Source: Antedon mediterranea (Eukaryota; Echinodermata; Crinoidea; Comatulida; Antedonidae). From it: 64,000 bases of DNA. The DNA lies in contig NC_092670.1 of NCBI RefSeq assembly GCF_964355755.1, positions 24,179,201 to 24,243,200 on the forward strand. The letters run 5' to 3'. Below the pieces are notes generated by a model. It searched no databases. It was not told where the DNA came from and saw nothing but the letters and a program-made list of their open reading frames with translations. Position 1 is the first letter of the stretch; each line of letters begins with the position of its first letter. Of the stretch, positions 36,149-48,885 are shown one piece after another. A program made the translations under genes and the position numbers.

Positions 36149-36899
36149 ACTTTAACTCATTCTCACAGATTTCCTCATCTTTATCGTTTCAAATTAATTA
36201 ATTAAATTTCAGTATATTACCGGGCGGTTTAGAATTAATGTTCTATGCTACATAGTCACGTGGTTAGAACAATAGTTTCATATATCTACTATGTAGATTG
36301 GATGAAGGAAAAGCAAATTCATGAATACATTACAAATAAATGTATGAATTGTGAATTACAAAAATATTAAATGTTGTTGTCTTGTCAGAATGAGTTGTAA
36401 ATATGAACGAGTTTTGTAAACATAAATTATATATCATTGATCATTACTTATATTAACAGGATAAAATAATAATAGTGTAATAATAATGAACAATAGTTAC
36501 AGAAAAATATTTATTTATTTATTTATTTATTGCTATTAAAACTTGTTTCAGTAAGTGTGTTTGTATTTATTTTACTTTGTTATTGATCATCATTGGTCTG
36601 GCTACCAATACATTGGAAGCACGCAAGCCTCGCTACCACGTCAAGGTTGATGATCATAGCGAGGGTAGGTTGCACGTTTGTATGTGCCCCTTTGACCAAA
36701 GAAAACATATTATAGAAGAAAATTGCATAACATTATGAAACAGAATCATATGAGTTGTAAATATGAAAAAGTTTTTTAAACATAAAAATACAATAAAAAT
36801 AAACACTAGTTACAATCTAATTCACGTACTTTTACCTTACCGGACCTTTAGTCGCGTTATTCTTTTATACAATCTGCTTTTTAATTAATTTTTTAATCC

Positions 36900-37171
36900 T
36901 TGTAGCGATCAAAGCAGGGCGCATGACACATCATTGCATGTTTACACTGGACACACTGTATTTGATCTGTTGTTACCTGCCATTAGACCCCTTGAGCCTT
37001 TGACGTACTTATGCTCAGATATTCGTCTTCCGTTGATTCAATGAAAGATGGTGACGCTTTAATTAGCCGCTGTGGTGAATCTATGTTCTTCTTTCTGGTC
37101 CGACAAATGCAATTGGTATTTCTTCGTCGATGAGTTTCAGACAAAGCCGACAATCTCCTCTTGACGGAAGC
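36900..37171 (-). other. possible 3' exon of the integrase-OTU gene
   Basis: A strong acceptor (TTGATTTTTTACAG) near 37172 is followed in one frame by about 55 codons rich in Arg and Lys (RRLSALSETHRRRN...). The donor that would join it to the OTU exon is not obvious, so this is only a candidate. Confidence 0.2.
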
Positions 37172-37375
37172 ACCTGTAAAAAATCAAAGCATTAACGAAA
37201 CTTACCTCTATAAGGTAAACAAATACCCTTTTCACCATTTAATGCTTCTGTGTATGTTGAGATTACCGGTCATAGGTAGGCCTACAGTTAAAGAGTGACG
37301 TTGTATGAATCAACATATAATTGTCCAGGTACTTCATTGTTGCTCTGATGAATCCTTTCCGGGAAATGTTCCATG

Positions 37376-40300
37376 TCACAAAGATTCAATTTTTTCAAAT
37401 AGGTTTTTGTTCATGGACATATAGTTTAGTATGTAATCCCGTACAACTACATGGTAGTTCTGGACACCAAAGAGAATATAACTCAAAGCCCTAAAAAGAC
37501 AGTTGCCGTCCCCTCTCATATTAACAACTTTAGTAGGCCTGGCTGCCTTGTCCATTTCACATTTTAAGTGAGTTTTGTGAAAATTTTTGACATTGATACC
37601 AAATGGTGCTGCCTTTTCAAGCTGCCAATTGGCATCGACAGGAAAGAATAACTTTCTTGAAGTTTTCGTGTTGAGGTATACCACATCACTATCAGATACA
37701 GGCCTACTGTTGTCATGGTCATCATCCGGTGCGACATTATCATTGTCTAATGTAGGTATGTTATCGTGATTATCCAGTGTGATATCATCGTTCTTGGATG
37801 TAGGTATGTTAATGTGATCATCCGGTGTGATATCATAATTCTTGGATGTAGGTCTGTTATCGTTATCATCAACATTCTTGGATGTAGGTATGTTAATAAT
37901 GTGATCATCCGGTGTGATATCACCATTCTTGGATGTAGGTATGTTATCATGGTGCGTTACTTCAGGTGGGATGTCTGGCGTTCGCTTTCGTTTCTTTGGA
38001 GGGAGATGCTTATCATTGGTATTACATTTCTGTTTAGTGCTTGATGATGGACAGTTCAAAGAGGTTGTTTTATCGGACTTGTAATGTCTGATCTTGTTTC
38101 CGTTAACAATAGCCCTTCTTCCTTTTAGTCGATATGTATTGTGAGTGAGGACTTTTTCTATAATATATGGACCAGTCCATCGAGCATTAAGTTTGCCTCC
38201 CTTTCTTGACAAATTTCTGGAATTCTGCAAGAGCACTTGATCTCCTGCATAGTACGTGTTGCTTTTAACACCAGCATCATGATAATGTTTTTGCTTTTTC
38301 TGTGCTTTTTTGATATTTTCTGATGCCTTTCTCCTTGAATCTTTGAGTTTCAAAAAAGCGTCCACTCTTATTTTTAAAGGAACAGTTCCGGATATGTCAT
38401 CTTTATTAGACGAAACGATGGGAATACGTAATTCTACAGGCAACACAGCCTTTCTACCGTAAACTAATGAGAATGGGTCACATTTCGTAGACTTGTGCTC
38501 GGATGTTCTGTAGGCAAACAACACGTATGGGAGTTGTATATCCCAGTCATTTTGGTCTGCGTTGGTCAACGTCATAAGCATTGTGCAAAGTGTTCTGTTA
38601 AAGCGCTCCGTTTGCCCGCCTGTTTGAGGATGGTATGGTGAGGCAACTCTGTGGTCTACCCCAATCAGCTTACAGAAGCTGTCATTCAGCTCATTACAAA
38701 ACTCTCTACCCTGGTCTGTAATCAATATAGAAGGTGTTCCATGTCTGCAGACAAAATCAATAAAAGATCTCAGCACTGTTTTAGCAGATTTATCTGGAAT
38801 TGCATCAGCTTCCACCCATTTGGTAAGGTACTCCGTAAATACAAGTAAGTACCGATTACCTGAAACACAGCAAATAATAATATAATAAGCCGTAATAATA
38901 GTAGTGTCAAAATGTCATGATGAGATGTACAACACCCGAACTGTACGAATGAAATAACAATAATAATAACAATATTAATATCAATAAATATAATAAGAAC
39001 AAGAACAATAATAATATCGTGGATTTACATAGCGCCTAATGTTGTAAAACCTCTATGCGCTGAACAGTATTACCCCAGTCATGGTTTGGATCAAATTAAA
39101 ACAGGCAGAAATAAAGATTATTACAGTATAGCCATAATCGATGTAAATCCGGTGACAATAATAAGAGCATCTGATTCTTGGTAAATCTAGTTTTTGTTGA
39201 CAGTGTAAAAAAGAGAACTGTCATAATTTTAGTTTAGTTAACAATTTCAAGAAACCTCACAGAAATTGCGCTTGTGCCTTTACAATAATAAATTTAAGTT
39301 CAGCCCTATTACAATAAAGGCCGAACAGAACTAATTATTAACTGTAATTTTAGGCCCTGAAGAATGAATTACAAAGTTTTCTGAACGTATTTCATTCATG
39401 TCTTCTTGCTTTTTACTTTTACGTTTTGATTTAGCTTTTTTATCCAGTCACAGCATTTTTGTTTTTCAGTAATTTGTCATGAGATACCTTACCATTTTCT
39501 GTCTTTACCAAAGGCCCAACAATATCCATACCGATCTGTCTGAAAGCAGTATCTGTTACGGGTATAGGTTGAAGTGGCACTTTTGCTTTTTTTAAAACTT
39601 CTTTCCGTTGGCACTGATCACAGGCGGCTATAAAATTACGAACACCATCAAATGACCCCTTCCAATAATACCTTTCGCGTATCTTTTTCCAACTGTTAAA
39701 AAAAAAAAAAAATGTGTTTATTGTATTGATGATATTCAATCTCTTTGTAGGTTTACTATTGACCTTAAAACTGTATTATGGATTCTTTAAATATTTTAAT
39801 TTTATTTTGTTTTTTAATATTATTTATTATTTATTACCGCAGTTCACATCACCATTCTCATCAATGCATTATAATAACATTACAGTTTGGCGTTCCATAT
39901 ATTTTAACTTTTCGTTTAAGGCAAGCACTGGGCACAACTGATTAATTAACTTTTAATATTTATCTATGTTTCTAGTTTTTTTATTTGACAATGATAAATG
40001 AATATTGAAAAGAGAAAAGATACCTTCTATGAAAAATGTCCATCAGTCCGTGATGATTCCGTGTCACATTGTACCAGGGAGATTTACATCTCCCTGATTG
40101 TACCGTGTTTACATTCTAAATACCCCCATATAAACTTCAAATTGAGTGCAGCCTCCCATACAAAATAACTACGCCCTCAATCTGGTAATAATTCACTCAG
40201 GCAATAAAAAACTAACTTGAAAAGTATAAATAATTAATTGTCCTACTAGAATTATTGTGTACGCTTGGTGAATGTGCGACAGAGTAGATATAAAAATCGC

Positions 40301-42586
40301 CACTTTTTTTTTAAAATAAACAAGGGGAAATATATACGTTTTAACACTACATACTGGTTAAATTTATTTATTTTTAAAATGTAGAGGACACCCTATTAAG
40401 GAAACCGGGTACTTTTTAGTGAGCCACAATGGTAGATTGCGAGAGGTAGTGGTCCTTTAAAATAGGTGGTCACTTACGAAAGATGTGGTCGATAAGGGAG
40501 GTGGTCGCTTACGATATGTGATCGATTATGAGAAGCGGTCTCCTAACAGAGAGGTCGTTTATTAGAAGTGGTCACTTAAGAGAGGTGATTTATACAAGAG
40601 TTGGTATATTATGAGAAGCGGTCCATTTAGAGATATGGTGGTCTTCTAAAAGAGATCATCACTTACGAGAGGCGGTCGAAAATATAAAGCGGTCGCTTAC
40701 GAGAGTTGTGGTTGTTAAGAGAGGTGGTCGCTTACTACGAGAGGTGGTCGATTATGAGAAGCGGTCCATAATGAGAGGATGTGATCACTTACAATAGTTG
40801 GTCGATTATGGGAAGCGATCCCTTAACAGAGACGATGGCCGTTTAATAGAGGTGGTCACCCAAAAAAGTTGTCGTTACGAGAGAGGAAGTCGATTATGAG
40901 AAACGGTCCCTTAAAAGAGTTGGTTGCTTACGATGTGTGGTCGTTTTAGAAAGTTGGTCGGTTACGAGACGTGGATAGATGGATAGCTAAGTAAACAGAT
41001 GCATTTGCACATGATTTAGACATTTAGGTTTGTAAAATATATATTTTCTACATTAGCTGGCGATAGTCCTACATTAGCTGGGATGCAATTTTCGTTCCTA
41101 CATTCGTTGTTGATCGTTCTACATGGTGTTAATTTTTTTCATTACATAAGCTGCAGGTGGTTTTACTCCATTACCGGGGGATTGGAAACTAGTTTTGTTA
41201 TTGAAAATGCGTTTTTTTTAAAGAAGTATTCCCTAAAAAAAAATGTAATAATCCACTTTAAAGTTACATAATAAAAGTCTTCTTCCTTACATTTTTTTTG
41301 TCAAATTGTGTTTTCTTTCATAAGTATACATTTTAAACGAACGAAAGTTAATACTGATATGGCTTTTTGCATTATGAATGAGCAACTAATATTGAACATA
41401 TTTATTATACCAAGACCTGAATAAGTTTTCATTCGGGAAGTATTTGTATCACTATTTAAAACTAAGATATCTCTCATGAGGGATATCTCTATATTACTTA
41501 CTTACCAAGATATTTAGAATGGAAGATTCTTGTCCCATTCGGAATATCACAAGTGGATTTTTTTCTGTGTTAGTTATGCAGTGGGCACGTGTAGAGTACC
41601 GTATATGAACTGTTATAAAACTAAAACATTACTATTATAGATAGAGCTAGTTGTACTGTATTCTTCTTGGTTTTTCGAGGTGTAATAAGCCTACAAAAAA
41701 ATATCTATTAACATAGATATTTCTTTTAAAAAGTAAGACATCTTAGTTTTCAATTGAAATAATCTATCTTTATTAAAAGAGATATCTTAATTTTGAACTA
41801 AAGATATATGCGTTGTGTAGCACTGTGTAAATTATATAATAATAATCTGTCAAATTATTGAAACAGTGCTCATATTCGGAACATTTTTGATTAATTATTG
41901 AATGCCAATATATGTTTTGTATTTTTTACATGTGATATTTTATGTTCAACTTCAATATATTTATACAATTAATTGCGATAATATATTGAGTAGAAATTAT
42001 TATCGACTTAACATATTTTTCATTCATGGAGGTATAAAAATATGTTTGAATCTATATATAAAATACTAACTTCATAATGTACACGGTCATTATACATTTT
42101 TCAATTGATAAGTATTAGTTATTATTCATTTAATTCATTCATTTAATCATTTGTTTCGAATTCTGTGGTCCACAGAAAGTAAAATTACGTATAAAATCAT
42201 TTAAAAACAATGCTGTACTAATTACTAATACTCATCTCAGGATGGCATTCCACCTGGCCAAACATATAAACAGTTTTAAAGTCACCCAGAAACTTATCGA
42301 AGCTTAAATATTATTTAATTGACAAACTTTAAACTTACGTTTTGTTGACACCCAAGTGACCACCATGTGCCTGCTTATGGATACTGTTTAACACTTCGTT
42401 TTTTTCTTTCGGTAACAATACACGCAACAATCTACCAGAATGTTGTTTGTAATACAAGATATCACGAAGAATTGTAAAGTTCTTGGCTTTCCGTCGCAAA
42501 CTTCGTTTTAATATTTCAGAATAATTTACAGGATAAACGTTGTTTTGTAGATAGTTTCTCAAGGCATCAAACTCATGATCGGCCAT
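37376..42586 (-). CDS. spliced integrase-OTU protein (Ginger/GIN-type transposase or domesticated derivative)
   Basis: Three exons, 42586-42339, 39692-39493 and 38859-37376, join in frame (GTAAGT/AACAG; GTAAGG/TTTCAG) into 643 codons plus stop. Order: an H-H-C-C zinc-binding domain split across intron 1 (HGGHLGVNKT then CDQCQRKE), a DDE integrase core with all three acids visible (GMDIVGP, ITDQGREF, GQTERFNR), a GPY/F-like segment (RWTGPYIIEKVL), an acidic Asn/Asp-rich linker with about five repeats of an IPTSKN-D unit, and a terminal OTU-protease motif, GDGNCLFRALSYI, with the candidate Cys at about residue 603. The OTU domain is cut short after about 50 residues, so its catalytic His is not seen; a further exon at about 37171 is possible. 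No gag, RT, RNase H or LTR is present, which argues against an LTR retrotransposon. Introns plus a Gypsy-like integrase fit the Ginger DNA transposon group. Terminal inverted repeats were not found. Confidence 0.75.
37740..37960 (-). repeat. in-frame repeat inside the integrase-OTU linker
   Basis: Five degenerate units of about 42 nt (GATGTAGGTATGTTA...GTGATATCA on the plus strand) encode the repeated IPTSKN-x-DITPDDH motif. Confidence 0.8.
39000..39110 (+). mobile_element. short interspersed repeat fragment
   Basis: TGGATTTACATAGCGCCTAATG, CTATGCGCTGAACAGTATTACCCCAGTCATGG are typical of a common echinoderm-type interspersed repeat. It lies in intron 2 of the integrase-OTU gene. Confidence 0.4.
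40400..41190. repeat. GGTGGTCGCTTACGAG minisatellite and half fold-back arm
   Basis: About 25 degenerate units of 20 bp (GAGAGGTGGTCGCTTACGA) at 40430-40970 are followed by GTGGATAGATGGATAGCTAAG and TACATTAGCTGG repeats. This matches the right half of the fold-back element at 44.1-45.1 kb. It lies inside intron 1 of the integrase-OTU gene. Confidence 0.7.
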
Positions 42587-43485
42587 AATGATAATAAGTA
42601 AAAATAGAAAGAAGGCAGATTGTAACGAACAACACCGTGATTGGAACTTTGCAAGCAAAGTGAATGATTTTTTAAATGTAGGAGGTTTTGAACAAACATT
42701 GAGCCAATCAGCTTCTTGCTACATTTGTTTTAACCAATTGCCGATTAGAAGAAAGAGCAAACAGTTTTGTCAGGTGTAGGCCTATAATTTAAACTTTGTG
42801 CCTTAAGTGGATGTCACGAACTCCTTTTACGTATGTTTCCGAGCGGTTGAAAATACTTTAGAAACTCCCTTGTGACATAAAAGTATACACACCAAATTCA
42901 CAAAGTTGTAAAATAACTCAAAAACAAATCTTTAATTTCAATCAACTTCAACTTTCAACAACCCAGTAAGCATTTTAAACAACAGCTTCACAATAACTTT
43001 TACAATCTAATATCCAACCTCTAATATCCAACAACATGACAATAGTTTTACATCCCTTTATATACAAGATGTTCCTATCCTTCTATATCATTCTTTATAC
43101 TTCTTATTCTATTTGATTACAGTTTCTATTAATAGCATACTGGAATGTTCCTGATTGTTATTATATTAATTATACATGATGTCTTAAATGTAAACATCTT
43201 ATTCTAGAATGTTCATGGTTAGGGAATGGTAATTTATTACAGTGGCAAGTACACAAAAAAATGAGAGAAAAAAACTATTGGAGGGAAATGCCATTTATTA
43301 AATTAAATTTCGAAGATACTCTTATTGGTAAACGCTTCAGTCGTTCTATTACACAATAAATAGCACATTCAGATAGGAGTATAAAATATAATCATATAGT
43401 TATTCTTTATTACATATTATACGTTCATCTCAAATTATATTATAATATTAATTGAAATTGTATTTAAATTTGTATCCGTTTTTGT

Positions 43486-43580
43486 CGACAGGACCACAAT
43501 GCAAAACAAGTATATTTCTACTTGATTGTGTATAATCCTGTATAAATATGTTGTTAAATAAATAAAATAATATTAAATAG
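43486..43580 (+). mobile_element. LINE 3' UTR fragment
   Basis: GACAGGACCACAATGCAAAACAAG ... ATCCTGTATAAATATGTTG matches the 3' end of the LINE at 47.2-48.1 kb in the same orientation. It is a short, 5'-truncated insertion. Confidence 0.5.
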
Positions 43581-44059
43581 TAATCTACGTAAAATAATAT
43601 TATAGTACATAAGTTCGTATTAAAACCGTTCAGGCTATGAGGCAACCCCCGCTCCCTGTATATTAAATAGAAACATTTTTTATAATACTTATACTAGAAT
43701 CATATACTAATTTATTTAGTTATTTTTTAAAATAAGAGAATTAAATTACGTAACATACTGTGGTATATAATTCTTGTAATGAAATCATATTCATGGTAAG
43801 CGTAATCTTAATTTGAGATATGGCAAGTTCGCACCCCTTCTCCTGACAAATAACAGATGACAGTTAACACGACTACCGGTAATTAATATCTCCCGAGAGC
43901 CGCTGTTTTGAGGTTGACCTGACAATTGTGGCCTGAGTTATGGGACATTACCCTTGCTGGACATCTGGTAAAAATAAATACTGATTATGCTGCCACTTTA
44001 GTACACAAAACAATAAATAAAAAAAAATAAAAAAACACAACTTGTGGCATTTCCTTTAC

Positions 44060-45115
44060 ACTAGTCCCTGTTCAAAACCGCTAGTGTAGAAAACGGCAGC
44101 AAATGTCGTCGAAACTGTCAAATCCACCCATGTAGTAAAACCTAGAACTAGCTAATGTAGAAACACCAACAGTTATTTATTAAATAAAAATCAACATTAG
44201 CTAATATACAACTTAACAGGTAATGAAGTAACGAAAATTGCCTCACAGCTGATGTAGTTAATATCGCCAGCTAATAAAATAATAATTATATATTTTACAA
44301 ACCTAAATGTCTAAATCATGTGCAAATGTATTTCTCTACTTAGTTTAGCTGTCAGTCTATCCACCTCTCGTAAGTGATCGGCTTTCAAAACGTAACACTC
44401 TGATCGTAAGCAACTACCCTTGTTAGCGACCACCTTTAATATTTAAAAGGAACTACCTCTGTTAAAGGACCGCTTCTCACAATGGACAACTTCCTGAAGG
44501 GGTAACCTCCTCTCATAAGGGACTGCTTTTCATAAACTACCACCGCTCGTAGACGACCACTTCTTTTACCGACTACACCTCCCGTAAGTGACCACCTCAA
44601 TAGAGGTGGTAATTTGCGAAAGGTGGTCGTTACGGATGGTAGTCGATTATGAGAAGTGGTCCCAGTGGAGAGGTGGACGTTTTTTTTTATAGAGAGGTCG
44701 ACACTTTAGGCGTGGTCGTTAAGAGAGGTAGTCCGTCATGAGGTTGATTATGAGAAGCCGAGGTGGTGGTCCTTTAAAATAGCTCGTCCTTGACGAGTGG
44801 TGTGGTCGTTAAGAGATGGTGGGCGATTATCAGAGACGGTGGTCGTTCAATAGAGGTGGTTACTTACTAGAAGTGGTTGTTGGTTGGTCACTTACGAGAC
44901 GTGGATAGATGGATAGCTACCGGTAAGTAAAGAAATGCATTTTCACATGATGTAGACAGGTTTTTAAATTATACAATATTTTCAACATTAGCTGTGAGGC
45001 AATTTTCGTTACTACATTATCTGCTGACCGTTCTAAATTAGCTGGTGTTGATTTTAAAAATTGATACATAAGCTGTTGGTATTTCTGGTATTAGCTGGTG
45101 GTTTCTATGTTTATA
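44060..45115. mobile_element. fold-back element with GGTGGTCG minisatellite arms
   Basis: The left arm runs AGCTAATGTAGAAACACC ... CTGTCAGTCTATCCACCTCTCGTAAG, and the right arm carries the complement (GGATAGATGGATAGCTACCGG ... TTAGCTGGTGGTTTCTATG). The centre is a degenerate minisatellite of about 20 bp around GAGAGGTGGTCGCTTACGAG. Outer parts carry CATTAGCTG repeats. It is non-coding. Confidence 0.65.
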
Positions 45116-45732
45116 TGTCCATATAAAACAAAAATACAACCGCGATTTTTTAAACTCAGCTGCATGTACAGACATTGTGGCAAAGACGTTTTAAACGCTT
45201 CATTTCAATATAAGCCATTATTCTATGAATTTGATGTATAACGGTATTGGACTGTTTGTATTGGGAACGAAATACCCTAATATTCGAAAAAAACAAAAAA
45301 CCGAAATACCCTTGAGTGAACGAATAATTATGATGCGCAATTAAGGTGTTTATTTTGCCATATAAAATATAAAAAACAAATATTTTTTGGTAATATGCAT
45401 CAACAATATTTTTCAAATGTATTTTAGATAAATAAATAAATAATGTAAAGTCTATAGAAACAAAGCAAATATTGTGACTAACCAATTCAATGTTTTATTA
45501 AATAAAAACAAAAATCAGGCATCTGTGAAAAAAATATAATGAAAAAGAACTGACTTTAACAATGACGAACTTACTTGTTTAAAGAACTTTTGTTATCAGT
45601 TGATATTATTAAATTAGTAGCAGTATTATGAATATTACAAAATAATATTTTGAGAACTGAAAAATATTTTGAGGGAACGAATATATTTAGGGAGAACAAA
45701 ATAAGATTTCAAGAACTGAATAATATAAAAAA

Positions 45733-45841
45733 CGAATTACTACTTCGAGACAAGGAATGATGATGATGATGATGATGATGATCGAGAGAACGAAATAATT
45801 TCGAGGGAAATTATTTCGTTCTCTCGCGAAGTAGTAATTCG
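45733..45841. repeat. hairpin with GAT microsatellite
   Basis: CGAATTACTACTTCG and CGAAGTAGTAATTCG form outer arms; CGAGAGAACGAAATAATTT and AAATTATTTCGTTCTCTCG form an inner stem; (GAT)n lies between them on the left. Confidence 0.75.
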
Positions 45842-46324
45842 AATTTCGAATGAAATAATATTTCGAGATAACGAAATAGGTAGGCCCTATGCCTATATGA
45901 TTTAGTGATATTCATTCCCTCGAAATAATAATACAGTAGGCTATATATTTTTCAAGTTGTCGATTTACTTCAAATTGACAACAGGTTGTATATACTCAAT
46001 CAAAAACAAACAATTTAATTTGATTAGACTATATGTCTCCAGATATAATAATAGTAATATTTATTTCAATCCACTTGATATTTTGCGATTCAAGTTGGTA
46101 TTCTAAGGAATTATAATTACCCTAACGGGAGTTGGTGAACGTCCAGTGCCCTAGTTTTTACGGGGTTAATATGATGTCGATGTCTCGATGGTCCTACTTT
46201 TTTATCGATGAAAGCTGCCCGGGTGGTTGCGGCCATTTTCAACAGCTAGTATTACAATATTCAATGCTGAAAATTGTCCAGTGGACACTTTCAAACACCG
46301 GACAGATTTAAATCTTACACCGGC

Positions 46325-46705
46325 GGACAATTTCACATTAGATGAATGAAGTTTACAGTAGTACAGTACTGGGACATGCAACAGTGACACATGCGTGATA
46401 TGGATGGGCCTGTTATGGTCGCTTGACATGGAACAGCGCAGCAGTTTCTTGTTGTTAGACATGAACCGTACGAGAATCGGGTGGTCAATGGGCATTTCGT
46501 GTGATGAAATTAGGTGGTATCTCTCTCATCTAACTGGTACCGATATTTTCCCCTTTCGGAGTCTCCCACGTCCATACGAGGGGAGGGGGGTGGGGTTACC
46601 CGGCAGACACCGATTTTAATTGACTTTAGGTAACCCTCTACATCATCATATAGTTAGATATTGGCACCTAGTTCATCTAACCAAATGTCTCTGGGCTGCC
46701 GATCT
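46325..46705. mobile_element. partial inverted copy of the 17.1-18.8-kb element
   Basis: 46328-46495 is the reverse complement of about 18560-18735 (CACCCGATTCTCGTACGGTT and TGTCAAGCGACCATAACAGG), and 46620-46705 is the reverse complement of about 17070-17160. The middle of the element is missing. Confidence 0.75.
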
Positions 46706-47222
46706 ATAGACTCAGTATTGGAAGACTATGGTAGCTTACATATTCGTTGCCAACAAGTCCTTCTCAGGTATCAATTCGTTTGATGTCCTTGGAACAATTT
46801 ATAAGTAAAATAAAGTCATACCGATTTACTAATATAGATATTTAATTGTCATTGTTCATACCAATCTATTATTATAAATTTACGTATAAGGACAAAATTC
46901 GGTAAATCGCGCGTTACTTCTAGAATTTTTACTCGATGGTGTATATAGTTGATTCATACTTTCGGTACTGATTTTAACCACCCGATGTAACCCTGTTTAC
47001 TAACTACATTGAATTATATAATTAGTAATTGACAATTAAAACGAATTTAGGTTCAACGATTTGCCCCAAATAGGGGTGTTTTCCGATCGTGGTATACACT
47101 GTCTAATGGGTGTCCATCTTTAAAAATACCCGCACACAATAATACGAGGATGATTCACATTTACCTATCTCCTTCTACAATAATAATAATATTCTATAAT
47201 AATAAGATAGTAATATAGTGAT

Positions 47223-47801
47223 TCATTACAAATAATTATTGATAACAAATGGTATGATGACAACCACCTCTCTATAAATACTGAAAAAACAAAGGTTATG
47301 TTACTAAGACACAATCATACAGCTGACAGTAATGATTTAAATATACAAATTGGAACCAGTAAATTAGAACAAGTTGATAGTATAAGGTATCTGGGAGTCG
47401 TAATCGATGAAATGTTAACTTGGAAACAAAATACTCAATGTATTAGTAAAAATATTGGATATAAAATAACAATGCTAGGTAAAATAAGTAGTTTAAGTAA
47501 ACCGTTACTAGAAACTCTATATATAAGTAAAATTCAGCCTTGTAGTGATTATGCTATAACAGTCTGGGGAAATACGACAGAGTTAAACAAAAATATTTTA
47601 AAGCGACATCAAAAAAGAGCTGCTCGAATTGTAACTAACAACTTCGATTATATTAACGTAAGGGGTGACAACATCATCCAGAACCTACCGTGGCAAACTC
47701 TTGAAGAGAAACGAGATTTCTCCCTAGCATGTCTAATGTATAAATGTGTTTACGGCCTTGCACCAATTAGATTAGTAAATGAAATATTCACACCCACTTA
47801 A
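47223..47801 (+). pseudogene. 5'-truncated non-LTR retrotransposon, reverse transcriptase C-terminal part
   Basis: An open frame, readable from about 47223, contains WYDDNHLSINTEKTKVM and IRYLGVVIDEMLTWKQN, the hallmark of the RT thumb region of CR1/Jockey-type LINEs, then KRHQKRAARIVTNN and the LMYKCVYGLAPI motif. The catalytic YxDD box lies upstream and is missing. After the stop at 47801 homologous codons continue in another frame (FKVAGAKTWNSLPINIK) to about 47990, so the copy is also frameshifted. Its 3' end (GACAGGACCACAATG...ATCCTGTATAAATA, about 48015-48080) recurs at 43488-43560. Dead copy. Confidence 0.8.
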
Positions 47802-48110
47802 CACGAGGAGGAAAATTTGAATGTAACAATACCTAAATACACCCTTAGTAAAATGAATTCGTCCTTTAAAGTTGCAGGCGCAAAAACATGGAACAGTTTA
47901 CCAATTAATATTAAATCGGCACCAACAATTACGTCCTAGGCTAGATACAAATCTCATTTCTTTCATAAAAACTGTATTATATTTAATTAAGTTTCTCTTT
48001 TGTATATTTTGATTAAGACAGGACCACAATGTAAAACAGATACACTGTTATCTGATTGTTTTATCCTGTATAAATATATTATTTATTTATTATTACTATA
48101 ATAATTGTTT
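47802..48110 (+). mobile_element. LINE 3' end (decayed coding tail plus 3' UTR)
   Basis: This continues the RT fragment: out-of-frame RT tail to about 47990, then a 3' UTR with an imperfect stem (ACAGATACACTGTTATCTG), ATCCTGTATAAATA and a T/A-rich end. Confidence 0.55.
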
Positions 48111-48519
48111 TTAATAGATGAAAACCGGAAAAACACCTCGAGTACAGCATCATAATGTTGAAGACAAACCAAATTTCTTTAAAAAATACTATTTTAATTG
48201 AGTTAATATACAGTACGTTTATACGTACAAACGTATTGATTGGCAATGAATTGAACATTCCAATCTCCCAGTCTCCCAGTATAAATATTTGGCATAATAC
48301 AAATAGGTAAATTCATGGGCCCTTGGGGAAAAACCCAAAACCTTATTATAGGTAATAATGTGGGTATTGTTAGATATATAAACACACATACAAAATAGAG
48401 GGTACTCCGAGCGTACAAACCTCCGCCTACTGTAAAATTCCCCTACATAAAATGTCCACGGAAAATATATATATTTTTTATTTGTTCTAAGTGTAAATAG
48501 GCTAACTGCACACTAAAAA

Positions 48520-48885
48520 GTTGTGGATGAGAGTTTGGTGTAATGGTTATATATCCAGCCTCTCACAGTTGAGATCACTGGTTCAAGTCCCGCTTTTTTT
48601 TTTATTATTATTATTATTTTTTTGTTTTGGTGGACCTTGATCTTTGATCCTGACCCTTCAAAATTTAATCACAATTATATGATGAGGCATTGATCATTGT
48701 GGCTAAGTTTGGTGAGAATCGGATAAAAACTGTGGTCTCTAGGTTAGTTGTGACCTTGACCTATGACCCTTTCCCCTCAAATTCGAACTCGTCCGACTGT
48801 GGCCTCCAGGCTGTTCACAGACACACGCACACACAAACATACATGGGTGAAAATATAACCTCCTTGGCGGAGGTAATAAACTTAT
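48520..48885 (+). mobile_element. tRNA-derived SINE (Glu-like head)
   Basis: The head GTTTGGTGTAATGGTTATATA has an A box, and GGTTCAAGTCCCGC a B box; the loop sequence CCTCTCACAG is like tRNA-Glu. A T run, the body with TGACCTTGACCTATGACCCT, and the tail AACCTCCTTGGCGGAGGTAATAA follow. That tail is common to SINE/LINE families of marine invertebrates. Confidence 0.65.

Larger units (their letters stand above)
35744..36240 (+). repeat. tandem duplication carrying the two tRNA-like genes
   Basis: Two units of about 266 bp share the upstream CGTACCACGCCGAGAATGTTAAA, the tRNA body and a downstream CAGATTTCCTCATC...ACCGGGCGGTTT segment. They have diverged by scattered substitutions. Confidence 0.75.

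Noticed and set aside
37376-42658. LTR (Gypsy) retrotransposon
   Set aside because: Only integrase is present, it is interrupted by spliceosomal introns, and no LTR, gag, protease or RT is seen.
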